Assembly: GCF_009735685.1 (NCBI RefSeq)
Contig: NZ_WHPN01000254.1
Location: 1 to 64,000, forward strand
Source of the DNA: Streptomyces lycii
GTDB taxonomy: Bacteria > Actinomycetota > Actinomycetes > Streptomycetales > Streptomycetaceae
DNA: 64,000 nucleotides
Direction of reading: 5' to 3'
Shown: one piece after another, positions 16,534 through 24,838 of the stretch
How positions within the stretch are numbered: the stretch's first letter is position 1
Layout: each line of letters opens with the position of its first letter
The notes under the pieces: generated by a model
What the model saw: only the letters and a program-made list of their open reading frames with translations
Told to the model about the DNA's origin: nothing
The model's database searches: none
Program-made: the position numbers and the translations under genes

Positions 16534-18186
16534 CTACTGGTTCCGGCCGGGGACGGAGACCGGCGGGGTGAACGGGTTCTTCATGGGGCCGAGTGCGCCG
16601 AGGTCGACCTCGACCAGGGTCGGGCCGTCGTGGTGCAGGGCGGCCCCGAGCACGGGTCCCGCCTCGTCCTCGGCGGCGATCCGGGCGTAGGGCAGGCCGA
16701 CGGCGCGGGCCAGGGTCTCGAAGTCGGGGGTGGCGAGGTCGACTCCGGAGCGGCGGTCGAAGTACTGGTCCTGCATGTTGCGCAGGACGCCGTAGCCGCC
16801 GTCGTTGAAGACGATCAGGGTGAGGCGGGGCCGTTCCTGGGCGAGGGTGAGGAGTTCGCCGAGGTGGACGGCGAGCCCGCCGTCGCCGGCCATGACCACC
16901 GAGGGCCGCTCGGGGTGGGCGAGCGCGGCGCCGATGCCCATGCCCAGGCCCTGGCCGATGCCGCCGCCGCGCGGGAAGACGTTGTCCCGCGGGTCGTGGA
17001 CGGGGAGCAGGCGGTTGCCCCAGCTGGACGAGGGGATGGTGACGTCGCGGGCGATCACGGCGCGGCGCGGGAGGACGGCGGTGAGAGCGTCGAGGACGGC
17101 GGCCTGTGGTCCGATCCCGTCGCGGAGGGCCTCCCGGGCCTGTGTGCGGGCGGTGCGTATCCGCTCGCCCCAGCCGTCCTCGGTGCGGGCGCCGAGCGCG
17201 GTGATCCGCTCGGTGAGCGCGGCGAGCACCGGGGCGGCGTCGCCGTGGAGGGCGTGGGTGGCGGGGTGGACCCGGCCGAGGGCGGCGGCGTCGACGTCGA
17301 TCTGGACGTGTGCCGCGGGCAGTTGAAGGGTGTAGTCGCCGGTCTCGTTCGACCGGAGGTGGCTGCCGACGGTCAGGAGCGCGTCCGCCTCGGCGAGCAG
17401 GGCACGCCCGGCGGGACCGGACGCGAAGTTCCCGACGACGCGCGCGTCGTCCTCGGGAACGGCCCCGCGGCCGGAGTTGGAGGTGATCAGACCCGCCCCC
17501 CACGCGTCGAGGAGCGCGGAGAGCCCGTCCCCCGCGCGGGCCGCTCCGCCCCCGGCCCAGACCAGCGGCCGGCGCGCGCCGGCCAGGAGTGCGGCGGCGG
17601 CGTCGAGAGCGGCGGGGGACGGGGCCGGCGCTTCGGGGGCGCCGGGGAAGGTCCCGGCCGGGACCGCCGGGTCCTGGGGCGCGTACTGCAGGTCGATCGG
17701 CCATTCGACGCTGGCCGGTCCGCCGGGGGCGGCGAGCGCGGCGGCGGCCGCCTCGCGCAGGATCCGTGCGGCGTCGGCGGCGTCGGTGACCGTTGCCGCG
17801 TAGGCGGAGACCGCGGTCAGCATGCCCAGCTGGTCCTTGGTCTCGTGGATGAAGCCGCGCCCCCGGCCCAGGTACGGGCTGTCGATCTGACCGGTGACGT
17901 GGAGCACGGAGGTGCCGGCGGACAGCGCTTCGACGAGCGAGCCGGCGGCGTTGCCGGCGCCGGTGCCGGTGGAGGTGAGGGCGCAGCCGATGGTGCCGCG
18001 GGCGCGGCCGTAGCCGTCGGCGGCGTTGACGGCGCTCGCCTCGTGGCGGACGGGCACGAAGCGCAGGTCTCGGTCCACGGCCTCGACCAGCGGCAGGTTG
18101 TGGACGCTGACCACGCCGAACACGGTGTCGACGCCCAGGGCGCGCAGCGTGCCGACGAGCAGATCGCCGCCGTTGGGGGTGGGCAT
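16534..18186 (-). CDS. thiamine-diphosphate-dependent enzyme (acetolactate synthase/decarboxylase family)
   Basis: 550 residues, three-domain ALS/benzoylformate-decarboxylase fold. The N-terminal catalytic Glu is in RHEASAVNAADGYGRA (~residue 49); the ThDP/Mg motif is GDGGLAVHLGELL ... FNDGGYG (~425-455). The middle domain lacks an obvious FAD signature. In this setting a role in decarboxylating, or splitting a carbon-carbon bond of, a 2-oxo acid made after ring cleavage is likely. AAGGAG ribosome site before ATG 18186. Specific substrate cannot be deduced. Confidence 0.9.
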   Translation of the reverse strand: MPTPNGGDLLVGTLRALGVDTVFGVVSVHNLPLVEAVDRDLRFVPVRHEASAVNAADGYGRARGTIGCALTSTGTGAGNAAGSLVEALSAGTSVLHVTGQIDSPYLGRGRGFIHETKDQLGMLTAVSAYAATVTDAADAARILREAAAAALAAPGGPASVEWPIDLQYAPQDPAVPAGTFPGAPEAPAPSPAALDAAAALLAGARRPLVWAGGGAARAGDGLSALLDAWGAGLITSNSGRGAVPEDDARVVGNFASGPAGRALLAEADALLTVGSHLRSNETGDYTLQLPAAHVQIDVDAAALGRVHPATHALHGDAAPVLAALTERITALGARTEDGWGERIRTARTQAREALRDGIGPQAAVLDALTAVLPRRAVIARDVTIPSSSWGNRLLPVHDPRDNVFPRGGGIGQGLGMGIGAALAHPERPSVVMAGDGGLAVHLGELLTLAQERPRLTLIVFNDGGYGVLRNMQDQYFDRRSGVDLATPDFETLARAVGLPYARIAAEDEAGPVLGAALHHDGPTLVEVDLGALGPMKNPFTPPVSVPGRNQ

Positions 18187-18217
18187 GGGGGCTCCTTGGG
18201 ACTCGGTGAGAGTGGCG

Positions 18218-18991
18218 TCAGGCGATGGCGCGGCTGATGCCGCCGCAGACGTCGACGGTGGTGCCGGTGATGTAGGACGCCCGCGGGGAGAGCAGTCCGG
18301 TGATCGCGTAGGCGACCTCCTCGGCGCGGCCGAGGCGGCCGAGCGCGATGCCCCGGTCGGCGGCGAGGGCGGCCTGCCACTCCTGGTAGCTCTCACCGGT
18401 CGCCGCGGCGGCGTGGCGGCGCGTCCACTGGCCGGTGTCGACCAGGCCCAGGCAGACCGAGTTGACCCGGATGCCATCGGCGGCGAGTTCCGTGGACAGC
18501 GACTTGGAGAGGTTGAGGATGCCGGCGCGGGCGGCGCTGGTGGTGATCAGCCGCGGGGACGGCTCCTTGGCGAGGACGGCGTTGACGTTGACCACCGAGG
18601 CGTTCCCCGAGGCGCGCAGCAGCGGCAGCGCGGCCTGGAGCGGGTTGAGTACGCCGGCGAACTTCAGCTCCAGTTCGTCCCGCCAGTCCTCGCCGGTGCA
18701 TGCGGCGAAGCCCTTCATCCGGGACTGTCCCGCGTTGTTGACCAGGCCGTCGAGGCCGCCGAACCGCTCCCGCACGCCGTCGACCAGGCGGGCGACGGCG
18801 CCGGGGTCGCGGACGTCGCACACCGCGGTGTGCAGCCGCTCGTGGGGGCCGATCTCCTGCAGTGCCCCGGCGCGGCGGCCGCACGTGGCGACCCGGGCGC
18901 CCTCGTCGAGCAGCATCCGGACCGTGGCGAGGCCGACGCCGGAGCTGCCTCCGGTGACCAGCACCGTGCGGCCGGCGAATCCGAGATCCAT
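18218..18991 (-). CDS. SDR-fold oxidoreductase lacking the canonical Tyr-Lys pair
   Basis: 257 residues. Nucleotide binding by TGGSSGVGLA and NNAG are standard. At the active site, where most SDRs have YxxxK, the sequence reads ITTSAARAGILNLSKSL, so the Tyr is Thr and the Lys is Arg. A subset of FabG-like proteins share this TSAARA form. It may catalyse a different step or act as a partner of the canonical SDR encoded next to it. RBS GGAG before ATG 18991. Confidence 0.88.
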   Translation of the reverse strand: MDLGFAGRTVLVTGGSSGVGLATVRMLLDEGARVATCGRRAGALQEIGPHERLHTAVCDVRDPGAVARLVDGVRERFGGLDGLVNNAGQSRMKGFAACTGEDWRDELELKFAGVLNPLQAALPLLRASGNASVVNVNAVLAKEPSPRLITTSAARAGILNLSKSLSTELAADGIRVNSVCLGLVDTGQWTRRHAAAATGESYQEWQAALAADRGIALGRLGRAEEVAYAITGLLSPRASYITGTTVDVCGGISRAIA

Positions 18992-19056
18992 GGGTACTCC
19001 AGGGGAAGGGCCGGCCCGGTGGCGGGACCGGCGGAATGCGGGAGGGCCGGGGGCGG

Positions 19057-19809
19057 TCAGTGCATCGTGAAGCCGCCGTTGACGGCGACGGTCTGGCCGG
19101 TGAGGTAGCGGGACTCCTCGGACAGCAGGAAGGCGATGAGCCCGGTGAGGTCGTCCGGCTGCTGCGGGCGGCTGATGGCCCGGTTGAGCCGGTACAGCTC
19201 GTGCCGCTCGGCGGGGATCCGCACCGACGACTCGCTCTCGGTGAGGCCGGGAGCGACCGCGTTGACCGTGACGCCCAGGTCCCCGACCTCACGGGCCATG
19301 CTCTTGGTCAGCGCCGTCAGGGCGCCCTTGGAGGCGATGTAGTGGGCGAGGCGGGGCGATCCGTAGAGCGCGGAGTCGGACACCAGGTTGACGATCCGGC
19401 CGCTGCCGTTCGCGACGATCTGCGGGAGCAGGGCCTTGGCGACCAGCCAGGGTCCGCGGGCGTTGACCCGCATGATGCGGTCCCAGTCCTCGATGTCGAT
19501 CTCGTGGAAGTTCTTGCCGCCCACGGCGTCGGCCAGGCCCGCGTTGTTGACCAGGCCGTACAGCCGCCCGCCGGCCGACTCCCCGACCCGCGCCGCCATT
19601 TCGGCGACGGACGCGGGGTCGCCCACGTCGCAGCGTACGAACTCGGCGTCGACGGACTCCGAGCGGAGTGCGGCGACGGCCTTCTCGCCCCACTCCTCCC
19701 GGAGTTCGGCGACCACGATGCGGAATCCGTCGGCGCCCGCCCGGCGGGCCGTGGCCAGTCCGAGGCCACGGCCTGCGCCGGTGACGACGACGGTGCGTCG
19801 CTCAGTCAC
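19057..19809 (-). CDS. SDR-family NAD(P)-dependent dehydrogenase
   Basis: 250 residues with all classical features: TGAGRGLGLA, NNAGLAD, catalytic Ser in NLVSDSALYG and YIASK, and the C-terminal LTGQTVAVNGGFTMH. It probably oxidises or reduces a hydroxyl of a pathway intermediate, such as a cis-diol or hydroxy acid. The GTG start at 19809 overlaps the cupin gene by 8 bp, indicating translational coupling. Confidence 0.92.
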   Translation of the reverse strand: MTERRTVVVTGAGRGLGLATARRAGADGFRIVVAELREEWGEKAVAALRSESVDAEFVRCDVGDPASVAEMAARVGESAGGRLYGLVNNAGLADAVGGKNFHEIDIEDWDRIMRVNARGPWLVAKALLPQIVANGSGRIVNLVSDSALYGSPRLAHYIASKGALTALTKSMAREVGDLGVTVNAVAPGLTESESSVRIPAERHELYRLNRAISRPQQPDDLTGLIAFLLSEESRYLTGQTVAVNGGFTMH

Positions 19810-20323
19810 GGGTGATGCCGTGGAGCGGGGAGTATTCCGGGTAGGTCGGCACCTGCGGCTTCCGGGTGCCGATGATCACGCAGAAGAGCGCGTCGGTGTC
19901 GCCCTCGTTCTTCAGCGAGCGGGTCACACCGGCCGGGACGACGATCATGTCGCGGTAGCCGAGGGTGCGGTACTCGGCCTCGTCCGGGCCGCGGTGGATG
20001 CCCACGCGGACCCGGCCCTCGAGGACGAAGAAGGCCTCCTCGACGTCGTGGTGGGTGTGGGCGGGGCCCTCCGCGTCCGGGGGCAGCAGCATGTTGGAGA
20101 AGGTGAAGCCGCCGGACGGGAGGATCCGGTTGTCGTCCTCGTGGTTGCCGGTCGCGCCGGAGCCGACGTAACGGATCTGGGCGCGCTTGTACTGCGGGCC
20201 GGCCTTCTCCTGGAAGGAGAGGGTGCCCCAGTCGGGCTCGCGCGAGTCCTTGGTGGCGATGAGCCGGTCGGTGTACTGGGCGAGGTCCCCGCCGTTGTCG
20301 TACGCGTCGGTGGTGAGCGGCAT
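19802..20323 (-). CDS. cupin-domain protein
   Basis: 173 residues, a single small beta-barrel. The metal-binding cupin motif 1 is GPAHTHHDVEEAFFVLEG (~residues 92-109) and motif 2 lies in DMIVVPAGVTRSLKN, where the usual second His is replaced by Ser or Thr positions. It could be a small dioxygenase, isomerase or sensor. AGGAG site precedes ATG 20323. Gene order with the neighbouring SDR, hydrolase and aspartate-dehydrogenase-like genes suggests a conserved module. Confidence 0.88.
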   Translation of the reverse strand: MPLTTDAYDNGGDLAQYTDRLIATKDSREPDWGTLSFQEKAGPQYKRAQIRYVGSGATGNHEDDNRILPSGGFTFSNMLLPPDAEGPAHTHHDVEEAFFVLEGRVRVGIHRGPDEAEYRTLGYRDMIVVPAGVTRSLKNEGDTDALFCVIIGTRKPQVPTYPEYSPLHGITRD

Positions 20324-20376
20324 GGATGTCTCCTGTTTCCTGGGTGTGTTGCGGGGGTCGGGACAGGGGCGGACGG

Positions 20377-21186
20377 TCAGTCGGACCAGGGCACGCGGGC
20401 GGCGATGCGCAGGTGGGCGCGGACCCAGTCGTTGAAGGCGGCGGGCTGTTCCTGGTGGGCCAGGTGGCCCGCCCCGGACATGATCACGAAGACGCCCTCC
20501 GGCATGGCGCCGGCGATGATCTGGCTCTCCTCGACCCCGGTGATCACGTCGTGCTCACCGCACAGCACCAGGGCGGGTACGGTGATCCGGCCCAGTTCGC
20601 GGGTGAGGTCGGTGGCCGCCATCGACTCGGCGGCGCAGCCGTAGCCGGGGAGGCGGACGGCGCCGGCCATGATGCCGGTCGCCCGGCGTACCAACTCGGC
20701 CGGTGCCAGGGGCGACAGCAGGCGCGGCGCGCGTTTCCCGGCGAACACCCGCGGCCCGTCCTCGGCGAGCTGTCCGGTGCGGGCGCGCATCGCGGCGGCC
20801 TTCTCCGCGCTGGTGCCCGAGCCCCGGGTGGAGTCTGCGAGCACCAGGCTGGCGACCAGACCGGGGTGGCGGGTGGCGAGCCGCACGGCGATCACGCCGC
20901 CCCAGGAGGCGCCGACGACGTGGGCCGGGCCGCCGCGCTCGCGGATCAGTGCGGCGGCCGCGTCGGCGAAGCCGTCCAGGTCCAGCGGATGCTCCGGGTC
21001 CGGTGACCTGCCGTAGCCAGGGGCGTCCCAGGCGGCCACCCGGGCCACCGGTGACAGGCCGTCGAGCTGGGCGGCGAAGGACTCGGAGGACGAGCCGATG
21101 CCGTGCAGGCAGAGCAGCAGGGGGCCCTGGTCGCCGGCCTCCCGGACGTGCACCGCGGGCGCGGGGTTCACCGTACGTGTCGTCAC
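20377..21186 (-). CDS. alpha/beta-fold hydrolase
   Basis: 269 residues, meta-cleavage-hydrolase-like. Catalytic triad: Ser in GASWGGVIAVRLA, Asp in CGEHDVITG and His in GAGHLAHQEQP; the oxyanion strand is LCLHGIGSSSESF. With an extradiol dioxygenase two genes upstream, the simplest role is hydrolysis of a carbon-carbon bond in the ring-cleavage product, though a lactonase or esterase is possible. GTG start at 21186 is in a GTGA overlap with the preceding gene. Confidence 0.92.
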   Translation of the reverse strand: MTTRTVNPAPAVHVREAGDQGPLLLCLHGIGSSSESFAAQLDGLSPVARVAAWDAPGYGRSPDPEHPLDLDGFADAAAALIRERGGPAHVVGASWGGVIAVRLATRHPGLVASLVLADSTRGSGTSAEKAAAMRARTGQLAEDGPRVFAGKRAPRLLSPLAPAELVRRATGIMAGAVRLPGYGCAAESMAATDLTRELGRITVPALVLCGEHDVITGVEESQIIAGAMPEGVFVIMSGAGHLAHQEQPAAFNDWVRAHLRIAARVPWSD

Positions 21187-21977
21187 AGGATCTGCCCCTT
21201 GCGTCCGGTGAGCGCGCCGATGCCGCGGAGGACGGCGTGCGGGACGACCTGGCTGGTGGCCGGGTTGGCGGGGTCGGGCGCGTGGTTGACCTCGAAGCGG
21301 TAGTGGCCGTGGGGCCCGGCCGCCTCGACGACGTGGCGGGTGAGCGTGGCGCCGGGATCGGCGATCACCCGCACCTCCACCTTGTCGGGGTTGCCGACGG
21401 CCAGGGCCACCGAGGCGGCGACGTTGGTGGAGCGCGGGAACCGCGCCGGCACGTCGCGGGCGGTGCCGCACATGACCTCGACGGGCTCCTCGCAGGTGCG
21501 CAGCCGCTCCAGCAGTTCGGCGTCCATCCACGGCTGCTCGAGTGTGCCGGGCAGCTTGGAGGTGGTGAGCCGGACCTCGGTGAGGTCGCCGAGGCCCCGT
21601 ACGGCCTGGAGCAGGTCGAGACCGCCGACGGCGCCGCCGGTGAAGTAGACTCGGCCGGGCCCGGTGGCGTGCAGCTCGGCGGCGAGGGCGTCGTCGGTGA
21701 GCGCGCCGGTGGAGGCGACCAGCAGGTCGGTGCCGGACGCGAGGACCTGGGCGCCCCACTCGCGGACGAAGGCGTGTCCGGCCGCCTCCACGATCAGGTC
21801 GCAGACCTCCAGCGCCTCGGCGATGGCCGACTGCGGTACGGGGGCGTCGGGCCGGCTCCGGTTGTCCGTCACCCGGGTCAGCTCGGCTCCGGGCACCACC
21901 CCGGCGGCTAGGGCGGTGCCGACCACGCGGCCGATGGCTCCCCAGCCGACGATGCCGATCCGCAGCGGGGCGCTCAC
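21183..21977 (-). CDS. aspartate-dehydrogenase-like NAD(P) enzyme
   Basis: 264 residues. Rossmann start IGIVGWGAIGRVVGTAL; the aspartate dehydrogenase signature region is STNVAASVALAVGNPDKVEV, with the DUF108-type C-terminal domain. L-aspartate dehydrogenases release ammonia from aspartate or run in reverse; here the gene is buried in a ring-degradation operon, which hints that an amino or imino intermediate of an N-containing aromatic is processed. GTGA overlaps on both sides fix the start. Recall of a similar set of genes near nadX in Pseudomonas aeruginosa supports a conserved module. Confidence 0.85.
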   Translation of the reverse strand: MSAPLRIGIVGWGAIGRVVGTALAAGVVPGAELTRVTDNRSRPDAPVPQSAIAEALEVCDLIVEAAGHAFVREWGAQVLASGTDLLVASTGALTDDALAAELHATGPGRVYFTGGAVGGLDLLQAVRGLGDLTEVRLTTSKLPGTLEQPWMDAELLERLRTCEEPVEVMCGTARDVPARFPRSTNVAASVALAVGNPDKVEVRVIADPGATLTRHVVEAAGPHGHYRFEVNHAPDPANPATSQVVPHAVLRGIGALTGRKGQIL

Positions 21978-23074
21978 GCGGTCACCCCGGCGGAGTTCTC
22001 GTGCCCGGGGTTCCCGGGCCTTGCCGCCTTCTCGTCCCCGGCGGGCTCTTCGTCCCCGGCTGCGTTCTCGTTCGCGGAGGGGTTCTCGTGCCCGGAGCGG
22101 GTCTCGTGCCCGGAGGGGTTCTCGTCGCTCACGGCGGCGTCGACCGGCGCTGCCAGCGGGCCCGGGTCCGGCACGCCCGCCATGTGCGAGCGGATCTCCT
22201 CGCCGGGCGGGCCCGCGGTGCCCCAGAGGTCGGACAGTTCGGGCACCCGGCGCCACACCCGGGCGATCCACTTGTCCTCGACGATCTGCTCGACCTCGGA
22301 GGTGTACTCGCACACCAGGCCGGAGGGGTCGGTGAAGTAGGAGAAGGTGTTGTTGCCCGGGCCGTGGCGGCCCGGGCCCCACTTCGGCGTGATGCCGTGG
22401 TGCCGCAGCCGGCCCAGGCCCCGCATGAAGTGGTCGACCGAGTGCATCTCGTAGGCGACGTGGTTGAGCGAGGTCCACTCGGCCTGGTTGAAGGCGATGC
22501 AGTGGTGGTCGGTGTTGACCCGCAGGAACGCCATCTGGTGCTCGGACCAGTCGGAGACCCGCAGGCCCAGCACATCGCAGTAGAAGGCGACGGCCGCGTC
22601 GATGTCCACCGTGTTCAGCACGGTGTGGGTGACCCCGACCGGCACCGCGGCGTCCCGCCCGCGCTCCGGCACGGCCTCGACCAGGGCGCTGATCTCGACC
22701 AGCCGGCCCTCGGGGTCGGTGAACCGCAGCCCGTACCCGCCGCCGGCCTGCTCCAGCGGACCCGGGCCGTGCACCGGGGCGATGCCGCGGCCGGCCAGGC
22801 GGCGGGCCGCCTCGTCAACCTCCGCGCGGGTGCCGACGGCGAACGCGATCCGGCCCAGGCCCACCCGGCCGGCGCGGGTCAGCCGCAGGATGTGGTGCTC
22901 CTCGCCGGTGCCGCGCAGCCACGCCGCGTTCTTGTCGGCGTCGACCGTCTCCAGCCCCCAGACCTCCGAGTAGAAGTCGGCGGACTCGGCGAGCGCCGGG
23001 ACGAAGAGCTCCACGGCGCGCAGCTTGCGCAGCCGCGCGATCGGCGGGCGTACCGGCTGGACCGTGTCGGACAT
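21974..23074 (-). CDS. extradiol ring-cleavage dioxygenase (VOC fold) with repetitive C-terminal tail
   Basis: 366 residues. Two VOC modules; the C-terminal one carries the 2-His-1-Glu iron site: His in VGVTHTVLNTVD, His in SLNHVAYEM and Glu in GLVCEYTSEV. This is the catechol 2,3-dioxygenase type I arrangement. After about residue 315 comes a tail of some 50 residues rich in Glu, Asn, Gly and His with near-repeats of ENPSGHE, not part of the family. AGGAGAG site before ATG 23074. It probably opens the dihydroxylated ring. Confidence 0.92.
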   Translation of the reverse strand: MSDTVQPVRPPIARLRKLRAVELFVPALAESADFYSEVWGLETVDADKNAAWLRGTGEEHHILRLTRAGRVGLGRIAFAVGTRAEVDEAARRLAGRGIAPVHGPGPLEQAGGGYGLRFTDPEGRLVEISALVEAVPERGRDAAVPVGVTHTVLNTVDIDAAVAFYCDVLGLRVSDWSEHQMAFLRVNTDHHCIAFNQAEWTSLNHVAYEMHSVDHFMRGLGRLRHHGITPKWGPGRHGPGNNTFSYFTDPSGLVCEYTSEVEQIVEDKWIARVWRRVPELSDLWGTAGPPGEEIRSHMAGVPDPGPLAAPVDAAVSDENPSGHETRSGHENPSANENAAGDEEPAGDEKAARPGNPGHENSAGVTA

Positions 23075-23120
23075 ACCGTCTCTCCTGATCGTCGTACTGG
23101 GGTGGCGGATACGGGGCGGG

Positions 23121-24602
23121 CTAGCCCGCCCAGGGCAGCGGGGCGGGGTCGGTGCCGAAGTACAGGGACTTCTGCCGCTGGTAGCCGCGGAGCCAGTCGC
23201 GGCCCTTCTCGCTGCCGAGCCCGCTCTCCTTCCACCCGGTGAACGGAGTGCTGGAGCTGAACTGCTTGTAGGTGTTGATCCAGACCGTGCCCGCCTCGAT
23301 CCGGCGGGCCAGCCTCCAGGCCCGGGTCAGGTCGCGGGTCCAGATGCCGCAGGCCAGTCCGTAGACCGTGGCGTTGGCCTGCCGGACCAGGTCCTCCTCG
23401 TCGTCGAACGGGAGGCAGACCAGAACGGGCCCGAAGATCTCCTCCTGGCAGGTCCGGGAGCCGGCGTCCAGTCCGTCGAGGACGGTCGGCAGGTAGTACG
23501 CGCCGCCGGCGAACTCCTCGCCCTCGGGCGCCGCGCCGCCGCAGAGCACGCGGGCGCCCTCCGCGCGGGCCAGGTCCACATACGCGGCCACCGCGTCGCG
23601 GTGGCGGTGGTGCACCAGGGGCGCGACCTGCGTCGCCGGGTCGGTGCCCGGCCCGATCCGCAGTTTCCGTGTCCTGGCGACGAGTTCGCCGACGAAGTCG
23701 TCGTAGAGCCTCCGCGCGACGAAGAGCCGCGAGCCCGCGATGCAGGACTGTCCGCTGGACGAGAAGATCCCGAACATCACCCCTGCCAGGGCCTGTTCGA
23801 CGTCCGCGTCCTCCAGCACGACCGTCGGCGACTTCCCGCCGAGCTCCAGCGAGACGGGGATGAGCTTCTCCGCCGCCGCGTGCGCGACGGTCCGTCCGGT
23901 GCTCGTGCCGCCCGTGAAGGTCACCTTGCCGACCAGCGGGTGCCTGATGATGGCGTCACCGGTGACGCTTCCCGGGCCGGGCAGGACCGAGACGAGCCCC
24001 TCGGGCAGACCGCCGGCGGTGATCAGCCGGCCCAGGGCCAGCGAGGTCAACGGGGTCCACGCGGCGGGCTTCAGCAGGACGCCGTTGCCGGCGGCGAGGG
24101 CCGGGGCGATCTTCTGCGCGTCGGAGGCTATCGGCGAGTTCCACGGGGCGATCGCGCCGACGACACCGATGGGCTCGTGGGTGGCGACGGTGACGTAGCG
24201 GCCGCGCGACGGGGTGACGGCGTCCTCGGCGGTCTCCAGCAGCGCGGCCGCGTACCGGAACGTGCCGGCGGCGCTGGCCGCCAGCGCACGGGTCTCCGCG
24301 CGCGTCTTGCCGGTGTCGGCGGTCTGCACGGCGGACAGGTGGTCCGCGTCGGCGTCGATCAGCTCCGCGATCCGGTGCAGGTAACGCGCCCGCAGGTGCG
24401 GTGCCAGGTCCCGCCAGGCGGGATCGGCGGCCGCCCGGGACGCTCCCCGGGCCGCGGCGTCCACGTCCTCGGCGGACGCGCCGTGCACCGTGGCCAGGAC
24501 CTCGCCGGTCGCGGGGTCGACGACCTCGGCCGCCCTGCCCGATCCGGTCGTCCAGCGCCCGGCGATCAGCACCTTGTCCGGCGGCAGGACCAACTCGGTC
24601 AT
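23121..24602 (-). CDS. aldehyde dehydrogenase
   Basis: 493 residues, NAD(P)-dependent, first gene of the minus-strand catabolic operon. Catalytic Glu in SLELGGKSPTVVLED and Cys in SSSGQSCIAGSRLFV; the cofactor loop FTGGTSTGR is present. It would oxidise a semialdehyde produced after ring opening or cleavage. The ATG at 24602 has an AAGGAG site; an upstream in-frame ATG at 24659 is unlikely. The next gene begins 46 bp downstream. Confidence 0.94.
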   Translation of the reverse strand: MTELVLPPDKVLIAGRWTTGSGRAAEVVDPATGEVLATVHGASAEDVDAAARGASRAAADPAWRDLAPHLRARYLHRIAELIDADADHLSAVQTADTGKTRAETRALAASAAGTFRYAAALLETAEDAVTPSRGRYVTVATHEPIGVVGAIAPWNSPIASDAQKIAPALAAGNGVLLKPAAWTPLTSLALGRLITAGGLPEGLVSVLPGPGSVTGDAIIRHPLVGKVTFTGGTSTGRTVAHAAAEKLIPVSLELGGKSPTVVLEDADVEQALAGVMFGIFSSSGQSCIAGSRLFVARRLYDDFVGELVARTRKLRIGPGTDPATQVAPLVHHRHRDAVAAYVDLARAEGARVLCGGAAPEGEEFAGGAYYLPTVLDGLDAGSRTCQEEIFGPVLVCLPFDDEEDLVRQANATVYGLACGIWTRDLTRAWRLARRIEAGTVWINTYKQFSSSTPFTGWKESGLGSEKGRDWLRGYQRQKSLYFGTDPAPLPWAG

Positions 24603-24659
24603 GGGCTTCTCCTTCAGGCGTTTCACCACGGGGCGGCCGGCCCCGGCGGCCCGGTTCAC

Positions 24660-24700
24660 TTGGCCCTGAAAAGCTAACCCCTTAAATATCTTCGCGCAAG
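24660..24700 (-). promoter_or_regulatory. promoter/operator of the catabolic operon
   Basis: AT-rich element with, on the minus strand, GTTAGCTTTTCAGG. Its TAGCTTTTCA core is identical to a site in front of the MarR gene (13508-13517). It lies 60-80 bp upstream of the aldehyde dehydrogenase start and also holds TATTTAAGG. Confidence 0.5.
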
Positions 24701-24838
24701 AGGCCGGTGCCGTCAGCGGCTCCGGCGCCGCCGCTCAGACCGCCGTGGAGCCTTCCCCCAGGCCACGAAGCCGGGCGCCGCCGCGCCGGGGCCGGCCCCC
24801 GGCCGGTGACCCGTGGATGCGCGCCGCAGGACGGGAAC

